Source: Planctomycetota bacterium
GTDB lineage: Bacteria; Planctomycetota; Planctomycetia; Pirellulales; PNKZ01
Direction: 5' to 3'
Assembly: GCA_017303535.1 (NCBI GenBank)
Contig: JAFLCO010000021.1
Location: 1-34,365, forward strand
DNA length: 34,365 nucleotides
A program made the position numbers and the translations under genes. Shown piece after piece: positions 15,938 to 22,957 of the stretch. The notes under the pieces were generated by a model. The model saw only the letters and a list, made by a program, of their open reading frames with translations. It had not been told where the DNA came from and did not search any database. The first letter of the stretch is position 1, and every line of letters begins with the position of its first letter.

Positions 15938-15971
15938 TTTAGCCGCGGAGCTTGTCTCCGCGCTTCTTCCG
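15938..15971. repeat. Hairpin repeat, family A, copy 2
   Basis: The stem is CGCGGAG (15944-15950) / CTCCGCG (15956-15962) with loop CTTGT, flanked by ATTTAGC and TTCTTCC. It lies between the convergent ends of ppk2 and the PQQ-propeller gene and is related to 2514-2547, with a compensatory base-pair change. Confidence 0.75.
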
Positions 15972-15979
15972 AACAGCGC

Positions 15980-17350
15980 TCACTTCCCCAAACAATACAA
16001 AAACTCGCGCCCCCGAATATAGATTCTTCCGCCCGCCGCGGCGGGGCTCGCGAGCGTTTCTTCGTCGAGTTGATTCTCGGAGACTTTGTTTAGTTCCGGA
16101 CCGTCGGCCAAGACGGTGCAGAGCCCGGCTTTGTTCAGGAAGTAGATCTTGCCGGACGCCGCGATCGGAGAAGCTTTGTAATCGCCGGGCATCCGCTCTT
16201 TCCAAAGTTCGGCGCCGGTCTTGGCATCGAGACATTGAGCGATCCCGTTGTCGGTCACGGTGTAGATTCGGCCGTTGAGCACGAGCGGCGTCACGCTGTC
16301 GGGCGTCGATTCCTTGTGTCGGAAGAGCACCGCTTCCGTCGCGAGTTCCTTGCCGCCGGCCGACGCATTGGCCAATCGTACGGAAAGCAATTCGCCGCGC
16401 ATGCCGCGGGTCGTGTAGACGTGATCGCTCACGACGACCGGCCCCGTAATCGTGCGCCCGCCGATTAAGCCGCCGAGGAACCAGCGGAGCTTGCCCGTCG
16501 CCGGGTCGTAAGCGTCGAGCTGATTGCCTCCCATGATGATCATCTCCGTCGTGCCGTCGGCCGCTTTGCGGAAGACGGGCGTCGTGTACGAATCACACTC
16601 CTCGGCTTGCGCCACAGTCGTGCGCGGCGTGTACCAGCGAACTTTGCCGGTCGCCAACTCGTGAGCGACGACATAGCTTAGCGCCTTCTTCGTCGTGCCC
16701 GCCTCCGCCGAAGCGGCTCCTTCGAGCGTGTCCTGCATGCAGACGCTGATCACGATTCTGTCGGCGTCCGTGTCGCCGAAAAGCACAGGGCTGTTGGCGT
16801 GCCCCCACCAGATGCTGTACGGCCCGTAGTCGTCTTGCAGGTTGCGTTTCCAGAGCATTTTGCCTGCGAAATCGAGCGCCGCGAGGTCGCCGTTGCCGAA
16901 ATGTACGACCACGGTCCGACCGTCGGTCACCGGCGACGGGCTGGCGTTGTTGTGCAGCTTGTGGAATTTCTGCACCGATCGCTTTTCCGCTTCGCGCCGC
17001 GTATCGGCTTGGCCGATCTCCGTGGTCCACACCGTCTTGCCGTCCGTGGCGTTCAGTCGCAGCGCGAGCAGCTTGCCGTCGTCGGTTTGCGAAGTGAGAA
17101 AGATCGCATCGTTCCAAATCGTGGGAGTGCTGCAACCCCACGCAGGGGTCGCGGCCTTCCAAACGATGCCCTTTGACTCGCTCCACTCCGTCGGCAGCCC
17201 GACCTCGTCGGCAATACCCGTTCCTGCGGGCCCGCGCCATTGCGGCCAATTGTCGGCTCGCGTCGCTCCGGACAAACAAATAAAGACGACAACAGAGAGC
17301 CCGGTGATCACAGAGATAGGACGAAAGTAAAACTTCGGCATTTCCATCAT
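15980..17350 (-). CDS. Secreted PQQ-like beta-propeller protein, 456 aa
   Basis: An exported repeat protein of the PQQ/BamB-like propeller superfamily, common in planctomycetes. The signal peptide covers about residues 10-32 (ISVITGLSVVVFICLSGATRA), followed by DNWPQWRGPAGTGIADE, a hallmark start of this group. Blade motifs recur as LNATDGKTVWTTEIG, LDFAGKMLWKRNL, ELATGKVRWYTPRT, YDPATGKLRWFLGG and LDAKTGAELWKERMPG. No catalytic residues for an alcohol dehydrogenase are seen, so a binding or scaffold role is more likely. ATGs at 17350, 17347 and 17341 compete; the last has GGAG nine bases upstream and gives 453 aa. It converges with ppk2. Confidence 0.9.
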   Translation of the reverse strand: MMEMPKFYFRPISVITGLSVVVFICLSGATRADNWPQWRGPAGTGIADEVGLPTEWSESKGIVWKAATPAWGCSTPTIWNDAIFLTSQTDDGKLLALRLNATDGKTVWTTEIGQADTRREAEKRSVQKFHKLHNNASPSPVTDGRTVVVHFGNGDLAALDFAGKMLWKRNLQDDYGPYSIWWGHANSPVLFGDTDADRIVISVCMQDTLEGAASAEAGTTKKALSYVVAHELATGKVRWYTPRTTVAQAEECDSYTTPVFRKAADGTTEMIIMGGNQLDAYDPATGKLRWFLGGLIGGRTITGPVVVSDHVYTTRGMRGELLSVRLANASAGGKELATEAVLFRHKESTPDSVTPLVLNGRIYTVTDNGIAQCLDAKTGAELWKERMPGDYKASPIAASGKIYFLNKAGLCTVLADGPELNKVSENQLDEETLASPAAAGGRIYIRGREFLYCLGK

Positions 17351-17411
17351 CTCCGAGTTCTCTGCGATCTCTGTTGTAGTTCAATACGATATTGGGCAGC
17401 GTTTGCGCCTT

Positions 17412-17441
17412 AGACTCCGGTCGCTGACGCTCCCGGCTCGC
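17412..17441 (-). repeat. 30-nt dispersed repeat, family B, copy 2
   Basis: This is the reverse complement of 2877-2906 with one mismatch. It is followed at 17470-17505 by a ctccaagctcc low-complexity run, in the short gap upstream of the PQQ gene and downstream of the SDR gene. Confidence 0.7.
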
Positions 17442-17503
17442 TGTCTACGCTTTCCGGCTCTTCGCTCCGGTCTCCAAGCTCCAAGCTCCCGGCTCCAAGC
17501 TCG

Positions 17504-18298
17504 CTACGTCGCCTTGTCAATCGGCCACATGATGCCCGCGGAAAAGCCGCCGTCGACGAAGACGATCTGTCCCGTCATGAACGACGACGCTTTCGACGCC
17601 AGGAAAATCGCCGCGCCGTTCATGTCGTCCGGTTGGCCGAGGCGGCGTAGCGGCGTGTTGGCCGTGTTCCACTCCTGCATCATCGGGTTCGACCAGAGCT
17701 TCTTCGACAGGTCCGTAAGGATGTAGCCCGGCGCGATGGCGTTGACCCGTACGCCGTGCGAGCCCCATTCCATGGCGAGCACCCGCGTCATGTGGCCGAC
17801 CGCCGCTTTGCTGGCCGCGTAGGGCAAGACCCAGGGTAACGGGCCGTAGTTGTTGAGCGAGCAGATTTGAATTTGCGAGCCACCCTTCTGGGCGACCATC
17901 TGCTTACCGACCGCTTGCGACATGAAGAACGCGCCGCGGAGGTTCGTGTCGATGATAAAGTCCCAGTCGTCTTCCGTAACGTCCGCGGCCGGCTTGCGGC
18001 GATTCACGCCGGCGACGTTCACGAGCGTGTCGATCCGGCCTTGCTGGGCCACGATCTCGGCGACGCACTTGTCAATCTGCGACTTTTGGGCGACATCGCA
18101 CCCCAGCCCGAAGCACCGGCCTTTGGTCTTCGCGGCAATCTCGCCGGCGGCGGTTTCGGCCACCGCTGGTTCGCGGCCGGTGACGACCACGGTCGCCCCG
18201 CGCTCGCAGAAGCCTTCGGCCAGCGCACGCCCGATCCCGCGCGTGCCGCCGGAAACGAGAACGACCTGCCCTTCGACGCTAAACAACGAATCGGACAT
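17504..18298 (-). CDS. SDR-family NAD(P)-dependent oxidoreductase, 264 aa
   Basis: A classical short-chain dehydrogenase with a Rossmann fold. The cofactor motif is GGTRGIG (17-23), the stabilising segment NVAG (94-97), and the catalytic set Asn119, Ser147, Tyr160 and Lys164 (YAASK) is complete. The PG-like motif IAPGYILTDL and the C-terminal GQIVFVDGGFSAG are typical. It resembles the gluconate 5-dehydrogenase/2-deoxygluconate 3-dehydrogenase branch, but the substrate is not determinable. ATG 18298 has AAGGG seven bases upstream. No signal peptide, so cytoplasmic. It is flanked by repeats on both sides and seems monocistronic. Confidence 0.93.
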   Translation of the reverse strand: MSDSLFSVEGQVVLVSGGTRGIGRALAEGFCERGATVVVTGREPAVAETAAGEIAAKTKGRCFGLGCDVAQKSQIDKCVAEIVAQQGRIDTLVNVAGVNRRKPAADVTEDDWDFIIDTNLRGAFFMSQAVGKQMVAQKGGSQIQICSLNNYGPLPWVLPYAASKAAVGHMTRVLAMEWGSHGVRVNAIAPGYILTDLSKKLWSNPMMQEWNTANTPLRRLGQPDDMNGAAIFLASKASSFMTGQIVFVDGGFSAGIMWPIDKAT

Positions 18299-18340
18299 CA
18301 GGCACCCTTCAACGACAGATTAGATTTGCGAGCAGAGTTT

Positions 18341-18454
18341 ACCACGGAGGCACGGAGAACACGGAGACGGGCAGATATTGCAAAATGCAATTTGCATTTT
18401 GCAATTACCAATTTGCAATTCTGAATCCCTCCGTGTTCTCCATGCCTCCGTGGT
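18341..18454. repeat. Composite inverted repeat with nested palindrome, family D
   Basis: Outer arms of 26 nt (18341-18366 and 18429-18454) begin ACCACGGAGGCACGGAG and are complementary except for one base. Nested inside is a perfect 14-bp inverted repeat ATTGCAAAATGCAA / TTGCATTTTGCAAT (18377-18390 and 18392-18405) with a one-base centre. The unit fills the gap between the SDR and symporter genes and could fold into a long cruciform or RNA stem. Confidence 0.85.
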
Positions 18455-18466
18455 GAAAAAAGTCTT

Positions 18467-20500
18467 TCAAACGGCCGGCGACTTCGACCGCGTCATAAGC
18501 GACACCAGGACTACCGTGGCAAATCCCAGCGGGATCGTCACGATGCCCGGTTGGCTGAACGGCACCAAGGCTTTATCAGGCGACAGTCCGTAGACGTCCT
18601 TAAATGCGTCGGCGCTCAGGAGCACCCAAGTGAGCGACGAGATCATGCCGACCAAGATGCCGGCGATGATCCCTTGCTTGGTCGTTCCTTTCCAAAACAG
18701 CAACATCGCCAGCGACGGCATGTTGGCCGAGGCCGCGACGCTGAAGGCCCAACCGACGAGAAACGTCACGTTCATTTTCTCGAAGAGGATGCCGAGCACG
18801 ATCGCGATCACGCCGACGACGATGGAGCCGAGCTTGCCGACGCGGACCTTTTCGTGGTCGGTCAATTCGACTTTGAAGAAGCCTGTCACGAGGTCATGCA
18901 CCACCGCGCCGGCCGCGGCCACGATGAGCCCGGCGACCGTGCCAAGGACCGTGGTGAACGCGATGGCCGAGATGCAGGCGAAGAGTAGTTCGCCGAAGCT
19001 CTTGGCCAACAACGGCGCGGCCATGTTCGAATTGGTCACGTCGAGCGTCCCGCCGGTCATCGCCCCCAGGCCGATGTAGAGCGTGAGCACGTAGAAGAAC
19101 CCAATCGACGCGATGCCGACTACCGTACTCTTCCGGGCCGCGGCCTGATCTTTCACCGTGTAGTAGCGAATGAGAATATGCGGCAACGACGCGGTACCGA
19201 GGAACAAGGCCAGCATGAGCGACAAGAAGTTGAGGTTTCGTTTAAGACGCGTCGTCCAGGATACGGGAATAGCGCGCGGCGTACTTCCAGATGTCCAATT
19301 CTCGGTCGGGATACGCAAGCCCGCGAATGTGGGACTCTGGCCGGCGGTTAATATGTCCCCGCCCTTGACCGGACGGGCCGCGTAATACGTCGTCGTCCCA
19401 TCGGGCTCAGTTAGCTTGTCCGGATACTCATACCAAAGCAGAATCGTGCTTTCGCGGATTGTCCTAATGAATTCAAGGGGTCCGAGCGGTCCCGTCGAGG
19501 TTACGTTGCCGGGCAAACGAACGATGTTCCCTACTGGAAATAGATCTCCCTCACCTTCGTTTTTCCCCTGAACATAACCGTTGACGAGCTTACGTCCGTC
19601 CTTATCAGTTTTTATGGACTGGCACTCAATATAAACCGGGATGTTCTCACGATCTTCGCCAAGATCAATTGGCAACCAACTGCGATAGGCGTCCGTACGA
19701 CCGGTCTTCGGATTTCGAAAGTAATCCAGGCCAATAGAACTATTCGATCCTTTGCCGCGGTCGCGAAATCGTGACAGGGAATTATTGTGTTCGAGAATTC
19801 GCGGACGTATGTCCGGCGAGCTCGGGACATTTGGAGCTTGGCTGGTTTGGTATTCGGGAATGGCGCTGTTACGGGGCGTAACATTTAACCCCCGATTCAA
19901 AATCGCCACGGTCAAAATCGTGCTGAACACCACAAGCAGCGAGCCTTTGAGGAACTGCACGTACGTTGTGCTCACCATGCCCGCGGTGACGACGATCAGT
20001 ACCACCACGGCGCCGACGAGGCAGACCCCCGTCGCGTGGCCGAAGCCCAAGAGCGGCTTCACGAGTGCGCCGGCGCCGACCATTTGCGGAATCAGGTAAA
20101 ACAGGCTCACGACGAGCGTGCTGATGCCGGCGGCGAGCTTAATGCCGGGACTGTTGAACTTCGCGGCCAAGGCGTCGGCGAACGTGAACTTGCCGAGCCG
20201 CTTCAACGGTTCGGCCACGACGAAGAGCGCGACGACCCAGCCGGCGAGATATCCGATGGAATATAAAAAACCGTCGTAGCCGTAGAAGGCGATCATTCCG
20301 CAGATGCCGAGAAAGCTCGCCGCCGAAAGATAGTCGCCGGCGAAGGCCACGCCGTTGACGAACCAGTGAATCTGTCCGCCGGCCGCGAAGTAGCTCTGCG
20401 CGCTCTTCGTCTTTCGGGCAAAGTAAAAACTGAGCCCGAGCGTGAAGGCGACGAACGCCGAGAATACGGCGACGGCCGCAAAGGAGGCTTCGTAAATCAC
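18467..20500 (-). CDS. Sodium:solute symporter (ActP/acetate permease-like), 677 aa
   Basis: A multi-pass cation/solute symporter of the SSS family, probably for acetate or a similar short carboxylate, since it pairs with a DUF485 protein as actP does with yjcH. Diagnostic stretches are AQSYFAAGGQIHWFVNG, AGDYLSAASFLGI, YLIPQMVGAGALV, LFLGTASLPHILIRYYTV and FSVAASANMPSLAMLLFW. Length exceeds the usual ~550 because a hydrophilic loop (about residues 203-422, DNA 19235-19894) is greatly expanded; it contains little hydrophobic sequence and is visibly more AT-rich than the rest. The frame is open to 20539, but GTG 20500 overlaps the upstream TGA as GTGA, with GGAG seven bases away, implying translational coupling. 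Confidence 0.92.
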   Translation of the reverse strand: MIYEASFAAVAVFSAFVAFTLGLSFYFARKTKSAQSYFAAGGQIHWFVNGVAFAGDYLSAASFLGICGMIAFYGYDGFLYSIGYLAGWVVALFVVAEPLKRLGKFTFADALAAKFNSPGIKLAAGISTLVVSLFYLIPQMVGAGALVKPLLGFGHATGVCLVGAVVVLIVVTAGMVSTTYVQFLKGSLLVVFSTILTVAILNRGLNVTPRNSAIPEYQTSQAPNVPSSPDIRPRILEHNNSLSRFRDRGKGSNSSIGLDYFRNPKTGRTDAYRSWLPIDLGEDRENIPVYIECQSIKTDKDGRKLVNGYVQGKNEGEGDLFPVGNIVRLPGNVTSTGPLGPLEFIRTIRESTILLWYEYPDKLTEPDGTTTYYAARPVKGGDILTAGQSPTFAGLRIPTENWTSGSTPRAIPVSWTTRLKRNLNFLSLMLALFLGTASLPHILIRYYTVKDQAAARKSTVVGIASIGFFYVLTLYIGLGAMTGGTLDVTNSNMAAPLLAKSFGELLFACISAIAFTTVLGTVAGLIVAAAGAVVHDLVTGFFKVELTDHEKVRVGKLGSIVVGVIAIVLGILFEKMNVTFLVGWAFSVAASANMPSLAMLLFWKGTTKQGIIAGILVGMISSLTWVLLSADAFKDVYGLSPDKALVPFSQPGIVTIPLGFATVVLVSLMTRSKSPAV

Positions 20501-20778
20501 TTGGCAGCTCCTTCGCCGACGGCATTGCGGCAAAGCCAAGCGTAAACGAGCGCCAAGATAAGCGCGAGCTTGATCAGCCCGAAACCGTAGGCCACGGCGA
20601 TATTGATGCCGCTCCAGGCTTCGCGCTTCATGACGTCGGGAGCGAGCGTCGTGAGCAGCACGTAGCCGAGGTAGAACACCAGATAAACGAGGAACAAGTT
20701 GCGGCCGAGCCGAGCGTTGCGGGCCGCAGTCACTTCATCGTGCGGCTCGTCGTGCCCGGCGTGATCGTGGAGAACCAT
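20497..20778 (-). CDS. DUF485 family small membrane protein, 93 aa
   Basis: A short inner-membrane protein that typically accompanies ActP-like symporters (YjcH in E. coli). The N-terminus is hydrophilic (MVLHDHAGHDEPHDEV), then AARNARLGRNLFLVYLVFYLGYVLLTTLAPDVM, the conserved first helix of DUF485. After GINIAVAYGFGLI comes a second helix, ALILALVYAWLCRNAV. ATG 20778 gives normal family length; the longer open frame upstream has no support and crosses an agtggggagt low-complexity repeat. It is the first gene of a two-gene operon; its stop overlaps the symporter's GTG by four bases. Confidence 0.88.
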   Translation of the reverse strand: MVLHDHAGHDEPHDEVTAARNARLGRNLFLVYLVFYLGYVLLTTLAPDVMKREAWSGINIAVAYGFGLIKLALILALVYAWLCRNAVGEGAAK

Positions 20779-21154
20779 GGAGGAAGTGGGGAGTGCGGAG
20801 TGGGGAGTGGGGAAGGCAGGCCGGCCTCGAAAGACGCAAGCACTGCTCGGCGATGCAAACTTCCCAGCGTACGCGATGGGCGCGGCGGGCTCAACGGCGG
20901 GCGGCTGCCGAAGTGCCGAAATCAGCGGCATTTTTGCGATTCGGGAACTTTTGCGGCCTGTTCAAAGTCTCACCTATCGGCGGTGCCGGCTCGTTTCCTT
21001 TGACAAGGCTTTCAAACGGTTTGGGCACGCTCCCGCGGGAGTAATCCCTCGGGCGAGCCCGGCTGAAGATTCCGCGAAACAATTTGTTGCGGCCCGTGCG
21101 CGCCTTCCTAAGAATCGAATTAGGCGCCGGGCAGCGTCTGTGGAGATTTCTCTC
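20779..21154. other. Intergenic region between divergent genes
   Basis: It begins with a ggagtgcggagtggggagtgggg low-complexity run (about 20784-20815). The remainder has no recognisable gene. It must hold the promoters for the DUF485-symporter operon (minus) and the cytochrome gene (plus), but no clear -35/-10 pair stands out. Confidence 0.45.
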
Positions 21155-22189
21155 ATGGCTACGTTGAAGGAGAGGTTGTTCGGGTTCGCACGCAGGCACA
21201 AAGTGATCACCGCGGCGATCGTGGTGATCGGCGGTTTCTGGTCTGCGACGTATTGTTATTCGATTGCGCAAGCGCTCGTTTGGCGGAAGGCGTATGCGTA
21301 TCAATCGCTGGCCGCGCGATTGGAATATGAACGGCCGCATCGTGACGCCGCACCGCCCAGGTTGAGTCAAGTCAGCCGTGACGTGCTGGAACAGGCCGAC
21401 CGCTATGATGCCAACGGCGGTCCCCGCGCGGAATCGCTGAAGTTGCTGCACTCGGAGAGCGTCTTGCGATTTGTCGCCCGCGACGACGACTTCGGCTACA
21501 AGCGGATGCCGTCGATCGGGCCGTCGTACATCGAACTCCGCGGCCCGCGCGAAAACTTGGCGTTCGATAAAGTGCCGGAAGCGCCGCAGACCTCGGTTCA
21601 CCCGTCGACGAGCGGTTTGACGACGAATGACGCCGAAGTTGCGGCGGTTGCTCAGAGTCGGAACGTTTCGGGAACCGCCACGCCGTTTTCGATCGTCGAG
21701 GCCCGGGAATTTCATGCATATTCCCGCAACGAATTCCTCGATCCTAGCCGTTTCGGATACGTCGAGAGCGTCGACCGCGTCGCCGGTTTCGCTTCGCATG
21801 GATTCACTTGGCGGCCTGATCGTTCCTTCGCTCGGTCGGATACGTGGAAGACGGTCCGCCTCGAATTGCTCAGCTGGCTCAAGCACGACTCGCCGCGCGT
21901 GTACGTGTCGGAGAAGTTTCCGCGCATGGATGAGTTGGCCTCGGCCGAAACGCGGGACCTCAACGCTTTTGAGAGTTCGGCGCTCGAGCGGCTCACGGCC
22001 GGCGAAGAACTCGAAACGGCGGCGACCGCCAATCGGATCCAGATGCTCGGCGCGCTGCGGGCCGGCAAAACTTGCCAAAAATGCCACGGGGTGCCGTACG
22101 GCACTTTGCTCGGCGCGTTTTCTTACGAACTACGCCGCGATCCGCCGGTCGCGGAACCGCCACCCACGGTGACCGCCGCCGTGCAATAG
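21155..22189 (+). CDS. Membrane-anchored monoheme c-type cytochrome, 344 aa, unknown role
   Basis: Residues about 15-37 (HKVITAAIVVIGGFWSATYCYSI) form an N-terminal membrane helix, so the rest would be periplasmic. A single heme c attachment site CQKCH (Cys307, Cys310, His311) sits near the C-terminus in AGKTCQKCHGVPYGTLLGAFSYEL. The middle contains ESVDRVAGFASHGFTWRPD and LELLSWLKHD without known catalytic motifs. It resembles planctomycete sensor-like or redox proteins with one C-terminal heme, but I cannot name the family. Upstream frame extends to 20777; ATG 21155 is chosen because GGAG lies nine bases before it and the membrane helix follows. It lies just left of the mobile element. Confidence 0.72.
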   Translation: MATLKERLFGFARRHKVITAAIVVIGGFWSATYCYSIAQALVWRKAYAYQSLAARLEYERPHRDAAPPRLSQVSRDVLEQADRYDANGGPRAESLKLLHSESVLRFVARDDDFGYKRMPSIGPSYIELRGPRENLAFDKVPEAPQTSVHPSTSGLTTNDAEVAAVAQSRNVSGTATPFSIVEAREFHAYSRNEFLDPSRFGYVESVDRVAGFASHGFTWRPDRSFARSDTWKTVRLELLSWLKHDSPRVYVSEKFPRMDELASAETRDLNAFESSALERLTAGEELETAATANRIQMLGALRAGKTCQKCHGVPYGTLLGAFSYELRRDPPVAEPPPTVTAAVQ

Positions 22190-22211
22190 ATCGGCGTCGG
22201 CAATACTTCCT

Positions 22212-22236
22212 CCCCTCTCCCCTTGCGGGAGAGGGG
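22212..22236. repeat. REP-type hairpin at the element's insertion point
   Basis: A perfect 10-bp stem CCCCTCTCCC (22212-22221) / GGGAGAGGGG (22227-22236) with loop CTTGC. The usual 'ccgggggtgagggg' tail of this repeat is found 5.6 kb away after 27823, so the repeat is split by the mobile element. Confidence 0.85.
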
Positions 22237-22243
22237 CCGGGGG
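22235..22243 (+). repeat. Target-site duplication, left copy
   Basis: GGCCGGGGG, identical to 27823-27831 and directly adjacent to the left terminal inverted repeat. Its first two bases are the base of the REP stem. Confidence 0.85.
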
Positions 22244-22254
22244 GGCTTTGCACA
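22244..22254 (+). repeat. Left terminal inverted repeat
   Basis: GGCTTTGCACA, the exact complement of 27812-27822. It is followed by TTAACC, the first of three TGCACAA-AACC-like motifs at this end. Confidence 0.9.
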
Positions 22255-22300
22255 TTAACCTCATTCTGCACAAAAACCTACCGGCCTGCACAATAACTTA
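22249..22300 (+). repeat. Left subterminal motif array (3 copies)
   Basis: Copies start at 22249 (TGCACATTAACC), 22267 (TGCACAAAAACCTACC) and 22287 (TGCACAATAACTTA), spaced 18 and 20 bases. They are likely transposase binding sites and also lie just upstream of the 22361 gene, so binding could regulate it. Confidence 0.75.
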
Positions 22301-22324
22301 GTGTCATTCGAGTAAAATTTCTTA

Positions 22325-22352
22325 TTGACCTGATGTCGCCAATAACTTAAAA
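22325..22352 (+). promoter_or_regulatory. Possible promoter of the 22361 gene
   Basis: TTGACC (22325-22330), 16-base spacer and TTAAAA (22347-22352). Transcription would start at or just before ATG 22361, giving a leaderless message, consistent with the lack of a ribosome binding site. An 8-bp inverted repeat ATGTCGCC/GGCGACAT (22333-22340, 22355-22362) overlaps promoter and start codon and could be an operator. Confidence 0.4.
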
Positions 22353-22360
22353 CCGGCGAC

Positions 22361-22732
22361 ATGACACCAGCACAGTATCTAAAAGCCCGTGCGAAGCTAG
22401 AAAACGACCATCGGGCGAAGCTGAAATCGCTCGACGAGGTCTGGGCGATGCTCAATGACAGCCCGCCGCCCCAACCAATTGATAGCCATGAAATGGCTAC
22501 AAATCAGGTTCGTGGTGCTTGGCGGCAACTTGCTCGTCAAGTGATTGAGGGGATGCCTGCGGGCACTCAATTCACTATCCGTGAGATTGAGAGCGGCATC
22601 GCCGAAATCAACCCGCTCGTAAGCACGGATCGGGTTCAGATTTCAATTTATTTAAAACAATTGGCCGACGGCAAGGAGATCAAGGTAGCCGAGGCGGGAG
22701 GGGGTCGTCGAGCGACCATTTATAAGAAATAA
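22361..22732 (+). CDS. Small winged-helix-like cargo protein, 123 aa
   Basis: The N-terminal third is a charged helix (QYLKARAKLENDHRAKLKSLDEVWAML), then a Pro-rich hinge (DSPPPQP). The C-terminal half (about 50-123) reads like a winged helix: RQVIEGMPAGTQFTIREIESGIAEI, VSTDRVQISIYLKQLADG, then KEIKVAEAGGGRRATIYKK as a wing with a basic end. DNA binding is therefore plausible, possibly at the nearby end repeats or its own promoter, but this is inference; I recognise no family. ATG 22361 lacks a ribosome binding site and may be leaderless. It is the first gene inside the element, with a strong hairpin right after the stop. Confidence 0.72.
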   Translation: MTPAQYLKARAKLENDHRAKLKSLDEVWAMLNDSPPPQPIDSHEMATNQVRGAWRQLARQVIEGMPAGTQFTIREIESGIAEINPLVSTDRVQISIYLKQLADGKEIKVAEAGGGRRATIYKK

Positions 22733-22736
22733 AAAA

Positions 22737-22767
22737 GCCCCATCAACGCCTTAACCGTTGATGGGGC
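22737..22767. terminator. Terminator-like hairpin
   Basis: A perfect 11-bp stem GCCCCATCAAC / GTTGATGGGGC with 9-base loop GCCTTAACC, five bases after the stop of the 22361 gene. A six-A run precedes it, so it is best placed to end minus-strand transcription; on the plus strand the stem is strong but lacks a T-run. The loop sequence recurs in the tRNA anticodon loop at 22804-22812. Confidence 0.65.
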
Positions 22768-22773
22768 ACTCAT

Positions 22774-22845
22774 TGGGGAGTCGTCTAACTGGTAGGACGG
22801 CGAGCCTTAACCTCGCTTATGAGGGTCCGAGTCCCTCCTCCCCAC
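22774..22845 (+). tRNA. tRNA-Gln-like gene with UUA (ochre) anticodon, possibly degenerate
   Basis: The cloverleaf is complete. The acceptor TGGGGAG/CTCCCCA (22774-22780, 22838-22844) has the U1-A72 pair typical of tRNA-Gln. The D-arm is GTCT/GGAC with loop AACTGGTA, the anticodon arm GCGAG/CTCGC with a 7-base loop CCTTAAC, the variable loop TTAT, and the T-arm GAGGG/CCCTC with loop TCCGAGT. The base after the acceptor is C and no CCA is encoded. Positions 34-36 are TTA, which would read UAA stop codons. Oddities are C instead of the near-universal U at position 33 and C at position 55. It could be a suppressor-type tRNA, a decoy or substrate for a cargo nuclease, or a decaying captured tRNA. 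Confidence 0.65.
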
Positions 22846-22957
22846 TCTGGCAAACAAGCGTCTTTAACCCGCTGAAAAGCAGACTACCGGGTCTGAAATT
22901 AGGAGTCAACATATGTTTTTAGATTTCCCGTAAATAGCTTCTCGGCCCCTAATTAAT

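Noticed and set aside
22774..22845. Reading the tRNA as tRNA-Leu (UAA)
   Set aside because: That needs the loop shifted by one base, which destroys the GCGAG/CTCGC stem, and the variable loop is only four bases whereas bacterial tRNA-Leu has a long arm.
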